A DNA stretch of 64,000 nt from Litoribacter ruber (GCF_018500185.1 NZ_JAHBGI010000006.1:138589-202588); one strand, 5' to 3'; shown: positions 50,610 through 60,699, counted from the first letter of the stretch. Notes: generated by a model not told the origin, from the sequence alone. Numbers and translations are program-made.

Positions 50610-50634
50610 CACCAGCTTCAAAAAAATCCCTATT

Positions 50635-51573
50635 ATGAAATTCCATTACCTGCATTTATTTCTTTTATTTGCCTTGACTACCGTTTCATCCTGCGACAGT
50701 CCAGAGGACAAAAAGGGGAGATTTTTACTCAAAGGAAACAACCAGATACAGGAAAATGACTACGCAGGCGCCATACGTTTTTATGACGAGGCGTTGAGAA
50801 TTGATGAGAATTTTGCCGAGGCACACCACAACCGCGGCATTGCCAATTATAAATCGGCCAACCTTGCCGCCGCAATCCAGGATTTTACAAACGCTATCCA
50901 AATAAACCCTGATTACACCGATGCCATCCATCAACGAGGGCTCGCCTACCTGGATCAGGGGGAGTATTACAAATCGCTGGAGGACGCTAACCGCCTGATT
51001 AAATCCGAGCAAGAGGACAGCAGGGGGTATTTTCTAAGGGGATTGGCAAATGAGGCAGTAAAAAGACATGAAGAAGCCCTAAACGATTTTGAAACGGCTT
51101 TGGGCCTCAATCCCAACAACCCGGATCTGTTGGTCAACAGGGCTACTATTTATTTTTACTTGGACAGATTTGACCTTGCGGAAAATGACCTTCAACAGGC
51201 CCTTGACCATGCGCCTAGAGAGTCCAACATTTTCAACCTGCAATCCATGATTGAATTTGAGCGGGGCGAGTATCAAAAAGCACTGGAGTCGGTAGAAAAA
51301 GCAATTGCGCTAAATTCTCGGCAGCCATTCTTTTACAACAATAGGGGCTTGTATAGAATCAAAACCGGAGAAATGGAAAAAGGGCTGGAAGACATTAATT
51401 TCAGCCTTAAGCAAAATCCACGCAACCTATATGCCCTGAGAAACAAAGGCATCTATTACTACTATGCAGGCCAGAAAACGCAGGCGCTTCAATATCTGGA
51501 AGAAGTCTACCAAAAGGACGCTTCCATCCCCTTGACCGCTGAATACCTGGAAAAATCCAAAAACCTTAATTGA
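50635..51573 (+). CDS. TPR-repeat lipoprotein
   Basis: 312 residues. A lipoprotein signal ends in VSSC (C20 is the lipidation site). The remainder is a run of about eight TPR units with the usual spacing (NDYAGAIRFYDEALRIDENF, ANLAAAIQDFTNAIQINPDY, GEYQKALESVEKAIALNS). Likely a membrane-attached scaffold for protein contacts in the periplasm. Its end overlaps the convergent hybrid kinase gene by 8 bp. Confidence 0.88.
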   Translation: MKFHYLHLFLLFALTTVSSCDSPEDKKGRFLLKGNNQIQENDYAGAIRFYDEALRIDENFAEAHHNRGIANYKSANLAAAIQDFTNAIQINPDYTDAIHQRGLAYLDQGEYYKSLEDANRLIKSEQEDSRGYFLRGLANEAVKRHEEALNDFETALGLNPNNPDLLVNRATIYFYLDRFDLAENDLQQALDHAPRESNIFNLQSMIEFERGEYQKALESVEKAIALNSRQPFFYNNRGLYRIKTGEMEKGLEDINFSLKQNPRNLYALRNKGIYYYYAGQKTQALQYLEEVYQKDASIPLTAEYLEKSKNLN

Positions 51574-54532
51574 CCCTGATCAGGTGCTTAATCTCTGTTA
51601 ACAAAGCCTTGGCATTAATAGGTTTGGAAACAAACCCGTCAAAACCATTCATTGCAATTTGGTCCTGAATTTCGGTTCTATTGGCTGCCGTCAAGGCAAT
51701 TACCGGCACGCTGGAAATTGACTTAATGGTTTCGGTGGCCAAAAACCCATTCATTACCGGCATTTGTATATCCATCAGCACGATATCGTAGTGCTTTTTA
51801 CCCACCGCATCCACGGCTTCCAAGCCATTGCTTACCCGGTCAAACTGGTAGCCCCATTTCTTTATGATCTTGCCCAACACCAAAGCATTAACTTCATTGT
51901 CCTCGGCTACTAGAATTTCAAGTTTCTGAGAAGGGATATTGGGATTAAATTCGGCGGATTGATCCATTTCGCTATCTTTTTTGGTTTCGTGGTTATTGGC
52001 TAAGGGTAAACTCAACATGAAATAAAACCTGCTCCCCTCCCCGACTTTGGAGTCAAGATGGATCTGGCTTCCCATTTTGTCGAGCAGCTTTTTGGTGATG
52101 GAAAGACCAAGGCCCGTCCCACCATATTTGCGGCTAAACGAACTGCTCACCTGTTCAAAGTCGTCGAAGATTTTGGAATGAAACTCTTGGGGAATCCCAA
52201 CCCCGGTATCGACTACCTCAAAGTTAAAGTCTGCTCTCCCATCCCTAAATCCGGCAAACCCAACATTCACATCCACCTGCCCTTTTTTGGTAAACTTCAG
52301 GGCATTGGTCAACAGGTTATTTAAAATCTGTCCTATTCTGACCTTGTCACCCATTACTTCAAAATCCATATTGCCGATAAAGCTCATATTCAACTCATTA
52401 CCGGTATCTGTGGCGTGAAAGCTCAAACCGTTCACCACCATCTCAACCAAATTCTGGATTTTGATGGGAGCTGATTCCAGTTTGATTTTCCCAAACTCTA
52501 TTTTCTGAAAATCCAACAAGTCATTGATGATAGTAATTAAGTTTTCTGTAGCGAAATTGATGGTCTTCAAGGAGGATTCTAACCCATTTGGCAGGTTTTC
52601 CTGCAACAGGGAATATACCGATCCGGAGATCGCATTGAGCGGAGTGCGGATCTCATGGCTGATCATGGACAGGAATTCCGACTTGGTTTTGCTGGCCTGT
52701 TCGGCGGCTGATTTGGCCTGCTCCAGCTTGGACTCGGTCTGCTTGATTTCCGTGATATCGGTGAAGTAACCATACCAGGTAATCTCGCCGTTGGAAAGTT
52801 TCTCAGGAATGGAGCTGGCCTGGACCCATTTGTAATTCTCCCCATTTTCGGAAAGTATCCTAAACTGCCCATGCCAAGGCTTGAAACTTTGGGCTGATTG
52901 CAATATCCCTTCCACAAACTCTTCCACATCCTTGGGATGGATCCTGTTTAGGACCGCCTCAAATCCTCCATGCTGGTCAAATTCCTCCTCGCTGATCCCA
53001 AAAATCCTATTGATACCACTGCTGATGTAAGGAAATTGCAGCTTGCCATCCTCACCGCAAACCAACTGGTAAAGTACTCCGGGCATCTGATCCGTTACTC
53101 TTTGCAAAAACTGGTGGGATTCTTTCAGCGAAGCTTCCAACATGATCCTATCAGAAATATCTCTGGACATAGCCAAAACATATTCCTTGCCGCCCAATTT
53201 CACGAGCTTGGTATTCAGCTCCACGGGCACGCTTTCTTTTCCTATGATATGATGCTCACTTAGCGAAAGAAGGGACTTCTGCTTTCTCAGATTCTCCAAA
53301 TGCTTTTCCCAACTTCCAGGTTTTCTAAATGCCGGCTCAAGCACCCTCAAATTCATCGGGCTCTTTTCCTCCCCTTCCTTCAGAATTCTTTCTTTAGCTT
53401 CCTCATTTTGGAAAATAATATTCCCGTCAAGCTCCGCTACCTGCACAGCATCCGGTGTAAGGTTAAAAATTTCCTTAAACAACCCCAGGTTGACCATCAC
53501 CTCTTCTTCTTGGGTAATGTCCTGAAGGGTACCAAAGGCTTTTTTTAACACCCCATTTTCGGTTTCGCCTTTCCCAATGATCTTTACCCATTTGAAATTG
53601 TTGTCCTGGGTGGAAATCTGAACCTTGGTTTCAAATGACTTCCCGCTCTCAAGCAGTTCGCCAAAAGCAGCTTTTAACTTGGTCCTACATTCAGGCACAC
53701 AAAGCTGAATCCACTCAAAAATATCATAGCGGTTACCCGTAGGAAAATCATAAATATCATAAATCTCTTGGCTCCAAAAGGTACGGTAAGTCAACAAATC
53801 CACTTCCCAAACCCCAAACTTGGCGGCCAGCTCTCCCATTTTGAATAGTTGGTTCTGGGAATCCAAGGCCAACTGCTGGGACTTGAGGTTGTCTATATCC
53901 CTACCCACAGCGTGGAGTTTATCCTGCTTATAGGAAACATTCCACTGCAACCATTTATAAGCGCCTGACTTGGACTTAAACCTGAAGGAAAAGGATGTGG
54001 CCCCGTTTTGAAGTTTTACCTCCTGTAGGGCTGTCCTGAATGGCTCCCGGTCTTGGGGATGCACAAATAGGATCAAACTGGTATTGGCAAATTCAGAGGG
54101 TAAATAGCCCAGCAAATTGGTAATCGAATTGCTAACCCAATGAAAAGACGTCCCCTCCCCTATGCCAAAAATGTCCAGGCTGTTTTCAAAAAGCGGTAAG
54201 GGAGAGGCATTGATCGGCTCAGGACTACTGCTTATTTTCTTGCCTTTATGGAAGAGTAAGTAGTTCTCCCCCAGCCCTTTATTTCTTTCAAACTCAAATG
54301 AGAAAAGGCGCTCATTCAACTGAAAAGTAACCCGGTCGTTATTCTCAAAACTGGTAATATCTACACCTAAGCCTAACAGTGATTCTTTTTCAAGATTATA
54401 CCCTACTGCTTCCTTAAAGGCTGCATTGACATAAAAAATCGTAAAAGGCGTTTCTCCATCTGCCATAAAAATCAGATCCGATGAGGCATCGATGATTTTT
54501 TTAAAAGTAGAATGGATCCCTCTGTTTTCCAT
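51566..54532 (-). CDS. Hybrid histidine kinase with multiple PAS domains
   Basis: 988 residues, no membrane span, so cytoplasmic. About five PAS domains fill residues 1-600 (for example HWVSNSITNLLGYLPSEF; AFGTLQDITQEEEV; GYFTDITEIKQTESKLE). HisKA follows with H626 in SMISHEIRTPLNAISG, then a HATPase (GVGIPQEFHSKIFDDF, GGTGLGLSIT). A C-terminal receiver has D921 in LMDIQMPVMNG. Unlike the kinase at 31.5 kb it has one receiver and no HPt, so it needs a separate HPt to pass the phosphate on. The HPt of the other kinase is a conceivable partner, but that is speculation. Confidence 0.92.
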   Translation of the reverse strand: MENRGIHSTFKKIIDASSDLIFMADGETPFTIFYVNAAFKEAVGYNLEKESLLGLGVDITSFENNDRVTFQLNERLFSFEFERNKGLGENYLLFHKGKKISSSPEPINASPLPLFENSLDIFGIGEGTSFHWVSNSITNLLGYLPSEFANTSLILFVHPQDREPFRTALQEVKLQNGATSFSFRFKSKSGAYKWLQWNVSYKQDKLHAVGRDIDNLKSQQLALDSQNQLFKMGELAAKFGVWEVDLLTYRTFWSQEIYDIYDFPTGNRYDIFEWIQLCVPECRTKLKAAFGELLESGKSFETKVQISTQDNNFKWVKIIGKGETENGVLKKAFGTLQDITQEEEVMVNLGLFKEIFNLTPDAVQVAELDGNIIFQNEEAKERILKEGEEKSPMNLRVLEPAFRKPGSWEKHLENLRKQKSLLSLSEHHIIGKESVPVELNTKLVKLGGKEYVLAMSRDISDRIMLEASLKESHQFLQRVTDQMPGVLYQLVCGEDGKLQFPYISSGINRIFGISEEEFDQHGGFEAVLNRIHPKDVEEFVEGILQSAQSFKPWHGQFRILSENGENYKWVQASSIPEKLSNGEITWYGYFTDITEIKQTESKLEQAKSAAEQASKTKSEFLSMISHEIRTPLNAISGSVYSLLQENLPNGLESSLKTINFATENLITIINDLLDFQKIEFGKIKLESAPIKIQNLVEMVVNGLSFHATDTGNELNMSFIGNMDFEVMGDKVRIGQILNNLLTNALKFTKKGQVDVNVGFAGFRDGRADFNFEVVDTGVGIPQEFHSKIFDDFEQVSSSFSRKYGGTGLGLSITKKLLDKMGSQIHLDSKVGEGSRFYFMLSLPLANNHETKKDSEMDQSAEFNPNIPSQKLEILVAEDNEVNALVLGKIIKKWGYQFDRVSNGLEAVDAVGKKHYDIVLMDIQMPVMNGFLATETIKSISSVPVIALTAANRTEIQDQIAMNGFDGFVSKPINAKALLTEIKHLIRVN

Positions 54533-54723
54533 CTGTTTATTTGTAGTTCAAAAACTGATTTTTGTATTTCATACAAATTTGATTAAATAATTGAATAAAA
54601 CAAACCTTATATACAAAATAATTTACACACAGTTACAGGTGAATTACAATGGTTTACCGCCCTTTTATATATAAAGATTGGTGCCAATTGGCCTATAGGT
54701 ACATTTTACCAAAAAACTAACCT

Positions 54724-54753
54724 AAAAAAGGCCGCTCAATTTGAGCGGCCTTT
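54724..54753 (-). terminator. Terminator of acn, beyond the minisatellite
   Basis: A 12-bp perfect stem AAAGGCCGCTCA / TGAGCGGCCTTT with a 3-nt loop, running on the reverse strand into TTT. The acn mRNA should therefore include the repeat array in its 3' untranslated region. Confidence 0.85.
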
Positions 54754-54782
54754 CAGCAATTTATTCAATTTCCGTTCCTCGG

Positions 54783-54923
54783 CTTTCGGTCTTCCGTCTT
54801 CGGTCTCCCGTCTCCCGTCTTCGGTCTCCCGTCTCCCGACTTCGGTCTCCCGTCTCCCGTCTTCGGTCTCCCGTCTCCCGACTTCGGTCTCCCGTCTCCC
54901 GTCTTCGGTCTCCCGTCTCCCGT
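54783..54923. repeat. 21-bp minisatellite, six full copies plus a degenerate edge
   Basis: Six head-to-tail copies of CTTCGGTCTCCCGTCTCCCG plus T or A, at 54798-54923. The last base runs T, A, T, A, T, T. Each unit is itself three near-copies of a 7-mer (GTCTCCC type). Partial units lie at 54783-54797. The array ends one base before the aconitase stop codon. Confidence 0.95.
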
Positions 54924-54924
54924 C

Positions 54925-57189
54925 TTACTTATTCTTCTCCTTGATCAAGTTCAAAGCAGAACCGGCTTTAAACCAACCGATTTGACCTTGGTTGTAAGTA
55001 TGCAACACCTCGATCTCATTCTTGGAACCATCAGCATGGTTAAGAACCACCGTCAAAGATTTGCCCGGAGCAAAGCTTTCCAAGCCAACGATGTCGATGT
55101 TGTCATCTTCCTGGATCAAATCATAATCTGCAGGATTGGCAAATGTCAAAGCCAACATTCCTTGCTTCTTCAGATTGGTTTCGTGGATCCTGGCAAATGA
55201 CTTCACCAAGATAGCTCTAACGCCCAAGAACCTTGGCTCCATGGCCGCATGCTCTCTAGAAGAACCCTCTCCGTAATTTTCATCACCTACCACGATAGAA
55301 CCGATGTTGTGCTGCTTGTAATGTCTCTGCACAGCTGGAACCTCTCCGTACTCACCAGTCAATTGGTTTTTTACAGAGTTGGTCTCCTCATTGTAAGCAT
55401 TCACAGCTCCTATGAGCATGTTGTTGGAAATGTTATCCAAGTGGCCTCTGAATCTCAACCATGGACCAGCCATAGAGATGTGGTCAGTGGTACACTTGCC
55501 TTTTGCTTTGATCAAAAGCTTCAACCCATTCAGGTCAGTACCTTCCCAAGGCTGGAATGGCTCAAGCAACTGCAATCTTTCTGACTGTGGATCAACAATT
55601 ACGTTGACACTGCTACCCTCTTCGGCTGGAGCCTGGTATCCTGCATCCTCAACTGCAAAACCTTTGGTTGGAAGTTCCAAACCAGTTGGTTCATCAAGTT
55701 TCACCTGCTCACCGTTCTCATTGGTCAAGGTATCTGTCAATGGATTGAAGGTCAAGTCACCTGCAATAGCCATAGCAGTCACAATTTCCGGAGACGCTAC
55801 AAATGAGTGCGTATTTGGGTTACCATCAGCTCTTTTTGCAAAGTTACGGTTGAATGAAGTGATGATGGAGTTCTTCTCCTTCTTCTCAGCACCGTGACGC
55901 GCCCACTGTCCGATACATGGTCCACAAGCGTTGGCCAAAACCACTCCGCCCATAGAACCAAATGTATCCAGGAAACCGTCTCTTTCTACGGTAAATCTTA
56001 CCTGCTCAGAACCCGGTGTGATGGTATATTCAGATTTCGCTTTCAAGTTCTTCTCAACGGCCTGCTGGGCCAAAGAAGCTGCGCGAGAAATATCCTCGTA
56101 AGAAGAGTTGGTACAAGAACCGATCAAACCTACCTCTAACTTGGCTGGCCAGTCGTGCTTCTTCACCGCTTCAGCAAACTTGCTGATCGGCCACGCCAAG
56201 TCCGGAGTGAAAGGACCGTTGATGTGTGGCTCCAACTCAGAAAGGTTGATTTCAATCACCTGATCGAAATACTGCTCTGGATTATTGTACACCTCATCAT
56301 CACCAGTAAGATGTTCTTTCACCCCATTGGCCAAGTCAGCTACGTCAGCTCTGTCAGTACCTCTTAAGTAGGCTTCAGATTTTTCATCGTAACCAAAGAT
56401 GGAAGTTGTAGCACCGATTTCCGCTCCCATGTTACAGATGGTACCTTTACCGGTTGCGGAAAGGTTTCTGGCACCTTCACCGAAATATTCAACTACAGCA
56501 CCGGTTCCACCTTTTACAGTAAGGATACCGGCCACTTTTAGGATTACATCCTTTGCAGAAGCCCAACCAGAAAGTTTACCTGTCAATTTAACCCCGATAA
56601 GCTTTGGAAACTTCAGTTCCCAAGGCAAACCAGCCATTACGTCGCAGGCATCAGCACCACCGACACCGATAGCAACCATACCTAGACCACCGGCGTTTGG
56701 GGTGTGGGAATCGGTACCGATCATCATACCCCCTGGGAAAGCATAGTTCTCCAATACTACCTGGTGGATGATACCCGCACCCGGCTTCCAGAAGCCAAGT
56801 CCGTATTTATTAGAAACAGAGCTAAGGAAATCATATACCTCTCTGTTTTTGTCTTTAGCTTTGTCCAAATCAGCCGTGGCTCCAACCTCAGCTTGGATCA
56901 AGTGATCACAGTGAACTGTGGAAGGCACAGCAACCTGGTCTCTTCCTGCTTGCATAAACTGCAATAGAGCCATTTGCGCAGTTGCATCCTGCATGGCTAC
57001 TCTATCAGGCTGGAAATCCACGTAAGACGCTCCTCTTTCGAAGGCCTCAGAAGCTTCCCCCTGCGATAGGTGGGCATAAAGAATCTTTTCAGTTAAAGTC
57101 AGTGGCTTACCCACCGCTTTTCTTGCAGCCTCTATACGCTCTGGAAATTTAGCGTATACTGCCTTGATCATTTCTATATCAAATGCCAT
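54925..57189 (-). CDS. acn: Aconitate hydratase
   Basis: Isomerises citrate and isocitrate in the TCA cycle with a [4Fe-4S] cluster. It has 754 residues and mitochondrial-type domain order. Cluster cysteines are in [15 protein letters not shown] and [14 protein letters not shown]. Other landmarks are [34 protein letters not shown] and the C-terminal swivel domain ([20 protein letters not shown] [part]). The stop codon is adjacent to the minisatellite. A TATCTTTG box lies about 50 nt before the ATG. Confidence 0.97.
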   Translation of the reverse strand: MAFDIEMIKAVYAKFPERIEAARKAVGKPLTLTEKILYAHLSQGEASEAFERGASYVDFQPDRVAMQDATAQMALLQFMQAGRDQVAVPSTVHCDHLIQAEVGATADLDKAKDKNREVYDFLSSVSNKYGLGFWKPGAGIIHQVVLENYAFPGGMMIGTDSHTPNAGGLGMVAIGVGGADACDVMAGLPWELKFPKLIGVKLTGKLSGWASAKDVILKVAGILTVKGGTGAVVEYFGEGARNLSATGKGTICNMGAEIGATTSIFGYDEKSEAYLRGTDRADVADLANGVKEHLTGDDEVYNNPEQYFDQVIEINLSELEPHINGPFTPDLAWPISKFAEAVKKHDWPAKLEVGLIGSCTNSSYEDISRAASLAQQAVEKNLKAKSEYTITPGSEQVRFTVERDGFLDTFGSMGGVVLANACGPCIGQWARHGAEKKEKNSIITSFNRNFAKRADGNPNTHSFVASPEIVTAMAIAGDLTFNPLTDTLTNENGEQVKLDEPTGLELPTKGFAVEDAGYQAPAEEGSSVNVIVDPQSERLQLLEPFQPWEGTDLNGLKLLIKAKGKCTTDHISMAGPWLRFRGHLDNISNNMLIGAVNAYNEETNSVKNQLTGEYGEVPAVQRHYKQHNIGSIVVGDENYGEGSSREHAAMEPRFLGVRAILVKSFARIHETNLKKQGMLALTFANPADYDLIQEDDNIDIVGLESFAPGKSLTVVLNHADGSKNEIEVLHTYNQGQIGWFKAGSALNLIKEKNK

Positions 57190-57239
57190 TTTGAAATGAA
57201 TTATTTAAAGAATTTATTTAGTTTCAAATTAATCTCAGG

Positions 57240-57247
57240 CAAAGATA
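57240..57247 (-). promoter_or_regulatory. -7 box of acn
   Basis: TATCTTTG on the reverse strand, followed by C: an exact match to the strong Bacteroidota -7 element, 51 nt before the ATG. A good upstream TTG was not seen. Confidence 0.5.
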
Positions 57248-57324
57248 AAAAAATAGAGGTAAAATTGAAGGATTAAATGCTTGCCATTCTTATTTAGAAA
57301 ATGTATAAAAGAGCACCAATCCCG

Positions 57325-58626
57325 CTAAAACATCAGGTAAACCCCTACTCCTAAGACCATGGCAGCTACAATGAACACCAAGGCTGTGTACTTGATCACT
57401 TCCTTTGCTGACACGCCGGTGATGGCCAAAAGCGGCAAAGCCCAAAAGGGCTGCAGCATATTGGACAGCTGGTCCCCATAGGCCAAAGCCATGATCACTT
57501 TGGCATACGGCAACATAAAAGCCCGGGCGGCCTCCATCACTACTGGCCCCTGCACGGCCCACTGCCCTCCTCCCGAGGGAACAAACAAATTAATAAGGGC
57601 GGCGCTGAAAAAGGTCCAAACCGGAAATGTGGACGGGGACGAATTTTCCACAAAGAAGCCTGCCACCAAAACCAACAGTCCAGAATACTTTAAAACACCC
57701 AAAATCCCAGCGTAAAACGGAAACTGCAACACAATGCCAGTAGCGCCCCCGATGGCATTTTGAATAGCTTTTACATAATTATTGAGATCAAGATGCAGGC
57801 ATAGCCCCAAACCCAACAGGAAAAAGTTGACAAAATTAAGGGTGATAAAACCCAGGCCTTTTTCCGGTATGTTGAAGAAATCGAAAAGGCTCAAACCCAA
57901 AATCACCAATCCCACTATTAAGCCCAAATAGTTCTTGGGGGTAGCCAGTTTTAAAAAGTCAACTTGAGGGGGAGGGTATGATCCGGTATTATTTCTTTTG
58001 GATAAAATGACAAAAGTCATCAGTATAGCCACCACCAAAATGGCGTTGATGACAAAATTGAATTGGCTCAACAGGGTTTCTTCCACTCCTATCACCCCGA
58101 TCTTGTCTACCAGGAAATGATTAGGTTCGGCTACTTTCAAAGGAGCCGAGCCCGAAAAACCCCCATGCCATACCAACATGCCCACATAACCTGCTGCAGC
58201 CACAAGTGGATAATTGATGCTAATGCTATCCCGCTGGCATTGTTCGCCGATTTTCCTGGCCAGCACAGCGCCCAGTATCAAGCCAAAACCCCAGTTGATG
58301 TATCCGGCAAGAAGTGTAACCGCTGCCGTGAGGATCACAGCGGCCGTATTGCTTTTGGCCTTTTGGGCCAAAGCAGCCAATCCCATGTCTACTATTGGAG
58401 AAATGGCCAAGGCGTGACCAAAGATCAGGATCAGCACCATCTGAAGGGTGAATTCTAACAGCTCCCAAAAACCCATTTTCCAAAACTCCAACACCTCAAA
58501 AGCATAGGCCCCAAGGCCCACATTTTCCGGTCTGGTAAATAAAATTGCCCCAGCCAAACAGAAAACTGTCAGCAACAGGGCAATCTCAAAAGGTGATGGA
58601 AAAGTAAGCTTCAGGCTGGATTTCAT
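57325..58626 (-). CDS. Short-chain fatty acid transporter (AtoE-like)
   Basis: 433 residues, about 10-12 membrane spans. It matches the AtoE/short-chain fatty acid permease family: LEFTLQMVLILIFGHALAISP, YINWGFGLILGAVLARKIG, GMLVWHGGFSGSAPLKVAEP and LFVPSGGGQWAVQGPVVMEA. It probably imports acetate, butyrate or acetoacetate. Its ATG overlaps the stop of the LuxC-like gene (ATGA, 4 bp), so the two are coupled, pairing uptake of an acyl substrate with an acyl reductase. Confidence 0.88.
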   Translation of the reverse strand: MKSSLKLTFPSPFEIALLLTVFCLAGAILFTRPENVGLGAYAFEVLEFWKMGFWELLEFTLQMVLILIFGHALAISPIVDMGLAALAQKAKSNTAAVILTAAVTLLAGYINWGFGLILGAVLARKIGEQCQRDSISINYPLVAAAGYVGMLVWHGGFSGSAPLKVAEPNHFLVDKIGVIGVEETLLSQFNFVINAILVVAILMTFVILSKRNNTGSYPPPQVDFLKLATPKNYLGLIVGLVILGLSLFDFFNIPEKGLGFITLNFVNFFLLGLGLCLHLDLNNYVKAIQNAIGGATGIVLQFPFYAGILGVLKYSGLLVLVAGFFVENSSPSTFPVWTFFSAALINLFVPSGGGQWAVQGPVVMEAARAFMLPYAKVIMALAYGDQLSNMLQPFWALPLLAITGVSAKEVIKYTALVFIVAAMVLGVGVYLMF

Positions 58627-59642
58627 TTCAGGTCAATCAAAAAAGCCATGGTATCCACATTGTCGGCATAATCTTCCAATCCCGGACACTGCGCATCCCC
58701 AAATGGCAAACTATTTTTCAACTGCCCTTCCTTGCTTACCACGCATTGAATTTTATCAGTATAGGAGGAAAGCTTGCTCTCCAATTCCTGTTGGTCCTCA
58801 TAAATCTCATAATAAAGTACTGAAATCGGCGAAACCAAACCCTCCCCTTTTGTCAATAGCAAAAACCCATTGTCCAAATGCGGCTGCTGATTGACCAGGT
58901 AAATGGACTTGTTGTAATCGTAATTATTGCGGTACTTATGGTGGTTGATCACCGATTCAAAGGGCTGTATAGCCTTGAGGAAGTCCTGCAACTGCTCCTC
59001 ATTGGGAAGAAACACTTTAGAAATATTCCTGCAGCCCAAGCCATAATATTGAAAAATATCATGGCCCAAAGCCAGGTAATCCTTTTCCCCTTCCTCACCT
59101 GTGAACACAGCCACTGAACTGCGGTTTTTCCGGATGATGTTAGGATATTTGCCAAAGTAATACTCAAAATAACGGGCCGAATTATCACTGCCCGTAGCAA
59201 TATAAGCATCCATTCCCTTGAGCATGGACTCAAAATAGATGTAATCCGCAAATCGGGGCTCCGCTGCCACCAACTGTTCAGCAAGCCATTTCATGAGAAC
59301 CTCATCGTTGGAACTGAGTTTACCGTGAAACTCATGACCGCTCAAAAGCACGGTCATAAAATCATGAAAACCAACCGCAGGCACGTTTCCAGCCATCAAC
59401 ACCCCTATTTTTCTTGGGCTCTCAATGCTTACAAGGTCATATTTCCCCAGCCAATCGGCCAAAGCTTTTTCCTGCAAAAAGACCTGCAAGCCTTCCAGCG
59501 CTGACCGGGTCTGCTCCTGAGTAAACCAATTATTGTTGTTTTCTACTCTTCTGGACAAGGTTTCAAACTCTTCTTCAGAGAGGTTTTCAAGGGTTTTACC
59601 TAGATTTACAAAGGCCTGTATTCTTTCTTGGAGGGTCATCAT
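58623..59642 (-). CDS. Acyl-CoA reductase (LuxC-like)
   Basis: 339 residues, aldehyde-dehydrogenase superfamily of the LuxC type, reducing activated acyl groups to aldehyde with NADPH. Landmarks are KIGVLMAGNVPAVGFHDF (nucleotide region), SSNDEVLMKWL and DAYIATGSDNSARYFEYYF. The candidate catalytic Cys is C204 in QYYGLGCRNISKVFLP. No luciferase or other lux gene is present, so the product does not serve light emission here. The start has two consecutive ATGs. It is first in the pair with the AtoE-like gene and divergent from the ferredoxin gene. Confidence 0.85.
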   Translation of the reverse strand: MMTLQERIQAFVNLGKTLENLSEEEFETLSRRVENNNNWFTQEQTRSALEGLQVFLQEKALADWLGKYDLVSIESPRKIGVLMAGNVPAVGFHDFMTVLLSGHEFHGKLSSNDEVLMKWLAEQLVAAEPRFADYIYFESMLKGMDAYIATGSDNSARYFEYYFGKYPNIIRKNRSSVAVFTGEEGEKDYLALGHDIFQYYGLGCRNISKVFLPNEEQLQDFLKAIQPFESVINHHKYRNNYDYNKSIYLVNQQPHLDNGFLLLTKGEGLVSPISVLYYEIYEDQQELESKLSSYTDKIQCVVSKEGQLKNSLPFGDAQCPGLEDYADNVDTMAFLIDLK

Positions 59643-59798
59643 CGTACTAATTTAGGGAAGCAAAGATAAAAATTAAAGCCCTAAACCATACAGGGCATTT
59701 GTAAATCATTAAGAACGATTATAAATTAGTTAGCACACTAACATTATTATTGGGAGATTGTTAATTGCTTATTAGATTTGAAAAAAAATAAGAGAATA

Positions 59799-60146
59799 AT
59801 GGCCATAATGATAACCGACGAATGCATCAACTGTGGTGCATGCGAACCTGAATGCCCAAACACTGCCATCTATGAAGGCGGGATAGAATGGACTTGGGGC
59901 GGAGGAACCAACCTGAAAGAGGTAGTGCTGCCGGATGGCACCGTAGTGGATGCCAACGAAAAGCAGGAGCCTTTATCGGATGAATTTTATTATATAGTGT
60001 CGGACAAATGTACCGAATGTATAGGTTTCCATGAGGAACCACAGTGTGCGGCTGTATGTCCGGTAGACTGCTGTGTGGATGATCCAGACCGCAGAGAAAC
60101 CGAAGAAGAGCTGCTGGCGAAAAAGAAATTCATGCACGGTGAATGA
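59799..60146 (+). CDS. 2[4Fe-4S] ferredoxin
   Basis: 115 residues from the ATG at 59799 (MAIMITDECINCGACEPECP); a TTG at 59778 is rejected. The first cluster motif is CINCGACEPECP, the second is CTECIGFHEEPQCAAVCPVDCC, with a long insert between the second motif's first pair and its other cysteines and an insert of about 40 residues (GGIEWTWGGGTNLKEVVLPD) between clusters. This is the alvin-type layout common in Bacteroidota. It is divergent from the LuxC-like gene, a hint that it could supply electrons to it or to an unrelated partner. Confidence 0.92.
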   Translation: MAIMITDECINCGACEPECPNTAIYEGGIEWTWGGGTNLKEVVLPDGTVVDANEKQEPLSDEFYYIVSDKCTECIGFHEEPQCAAVCPVDCCVDDPDRRETEEELLAKKKFMHGE

Positions 60147-60152
60147 GGTCCT

Positions 60153-60180
60153 AAAGAGTGGTAAATTCCACTCTTTTTTT
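60153..60180 (+). terminator. Terminator of the ferredoxin gene
   Basis: A 9-bp stem AAAGAGTGG / CCACTCTTT with a 6-nt loop and a run of Ts. Confidence 0.85.
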
Positions 60181-60334
60181 ATTTTGGAGCTGTAAAACAC
60201 TTAAATTAAACCATTTATAATTACACAGCACCTTGTTTTTCAAAAAAAATACCTAAATGGTTTGATTTTAATAAGTATAATGATTTAAATTGTCTCGAAT
60301 TTAATTCATTTCGATTATAAAACAATTTTGGACA

Positions 60335-60673
60335 GTGGAAGAGAATAACGGAAATGCCAGAGAGGAGATCTTCTCAAAAAAAGTAAAAGCAGGAAAAAGA
60401 ACTTACTTTTTTGACGTGAAGTCAACCCGTGCTAATGATTACTACCTCACGATCACAGAAAGTAAGAGAAAGACAAGAGATGACCAATTTGTATTCGAAA
60501 AGCATAAGATTTTTCTTTACAAAGAAGATTTCGGCAAGTTTGTAGACGCTCTTCAGGATGCGGTAGAGCACGTGAAAAATGATTTGATGCCAGAAATTGA
60601 CTTTTCTCAATTTGATGAGCAGCCGGAGGAAGTAACCTCTAACGAATTTGGTGAAGAGCTTAAGTGGGATTAA
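60335..60673 (+). CDS. PUR-alpha-like DNA/RNA-binding protein (DUF3276)
   Basis: 112 residues with a single PUR domain: EIFSKKVKAGKRTYFFDVKS, then DYYLTITESKRKT and KIFLYKEDFGKFVDAL. Small PUR-alpha-like proteins of this kind are widespread in Bacteroidota; related proteins bind single-stranded DNA and RNA. The start is GTG at 60335, chosen because the protein begins just before the domain with EENNGNAREEIF and no ATG is available. It is cytoplasmic. The last residues are acidic. Confidence 0.88.
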   Translation: MEENNGNAREEIFSKKVKAGKRTYFFDVKSTRANDYYLTITESKRKTRDDQFVFEKHKIFLYKEDFGKFVDALQDAVEHVKNDLMPEIDFSQFDEQPEEVTSNEFGEELKWD

Positions 60674-60699
60674 TCTCCCCTTTACATAAATTCTAAAAT

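Larger units (their letters stand above)
54533..54924. other. Intergenic region between aconitase and the hybrid kinase
   Basis: 392 bases. The left part is AT-rich and should hold the kinase promoter, though no clear -7 box was found. The middle has the aconitase terminator (54724-54753). The right part is the 21-bp minisatellite. Translation of the minisatellite gives a repetitive SRLRSPV protein, which is regarded as an artefact. Confidence 0.6.

Noticed and set aside
54783..54923. The repeat array as a possible CRISPR
   Set aside because: Units are contiguous with no spacers and a 7-bp substructure, so it is a minisatellite.
54741..54944. 67-codon + strand ORF made of SRLRSPV repeats
   Set aside because: It is the translation of the 21-bp minisatellite, has no start context or terminator of its own, and ends inside acn.
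58623..60146. A bioluminescence (lux) cluster
   Set aside because: Only a LuxC-type reductase is present; there is no luciferase, LuxD or LuxE homologue nearby.
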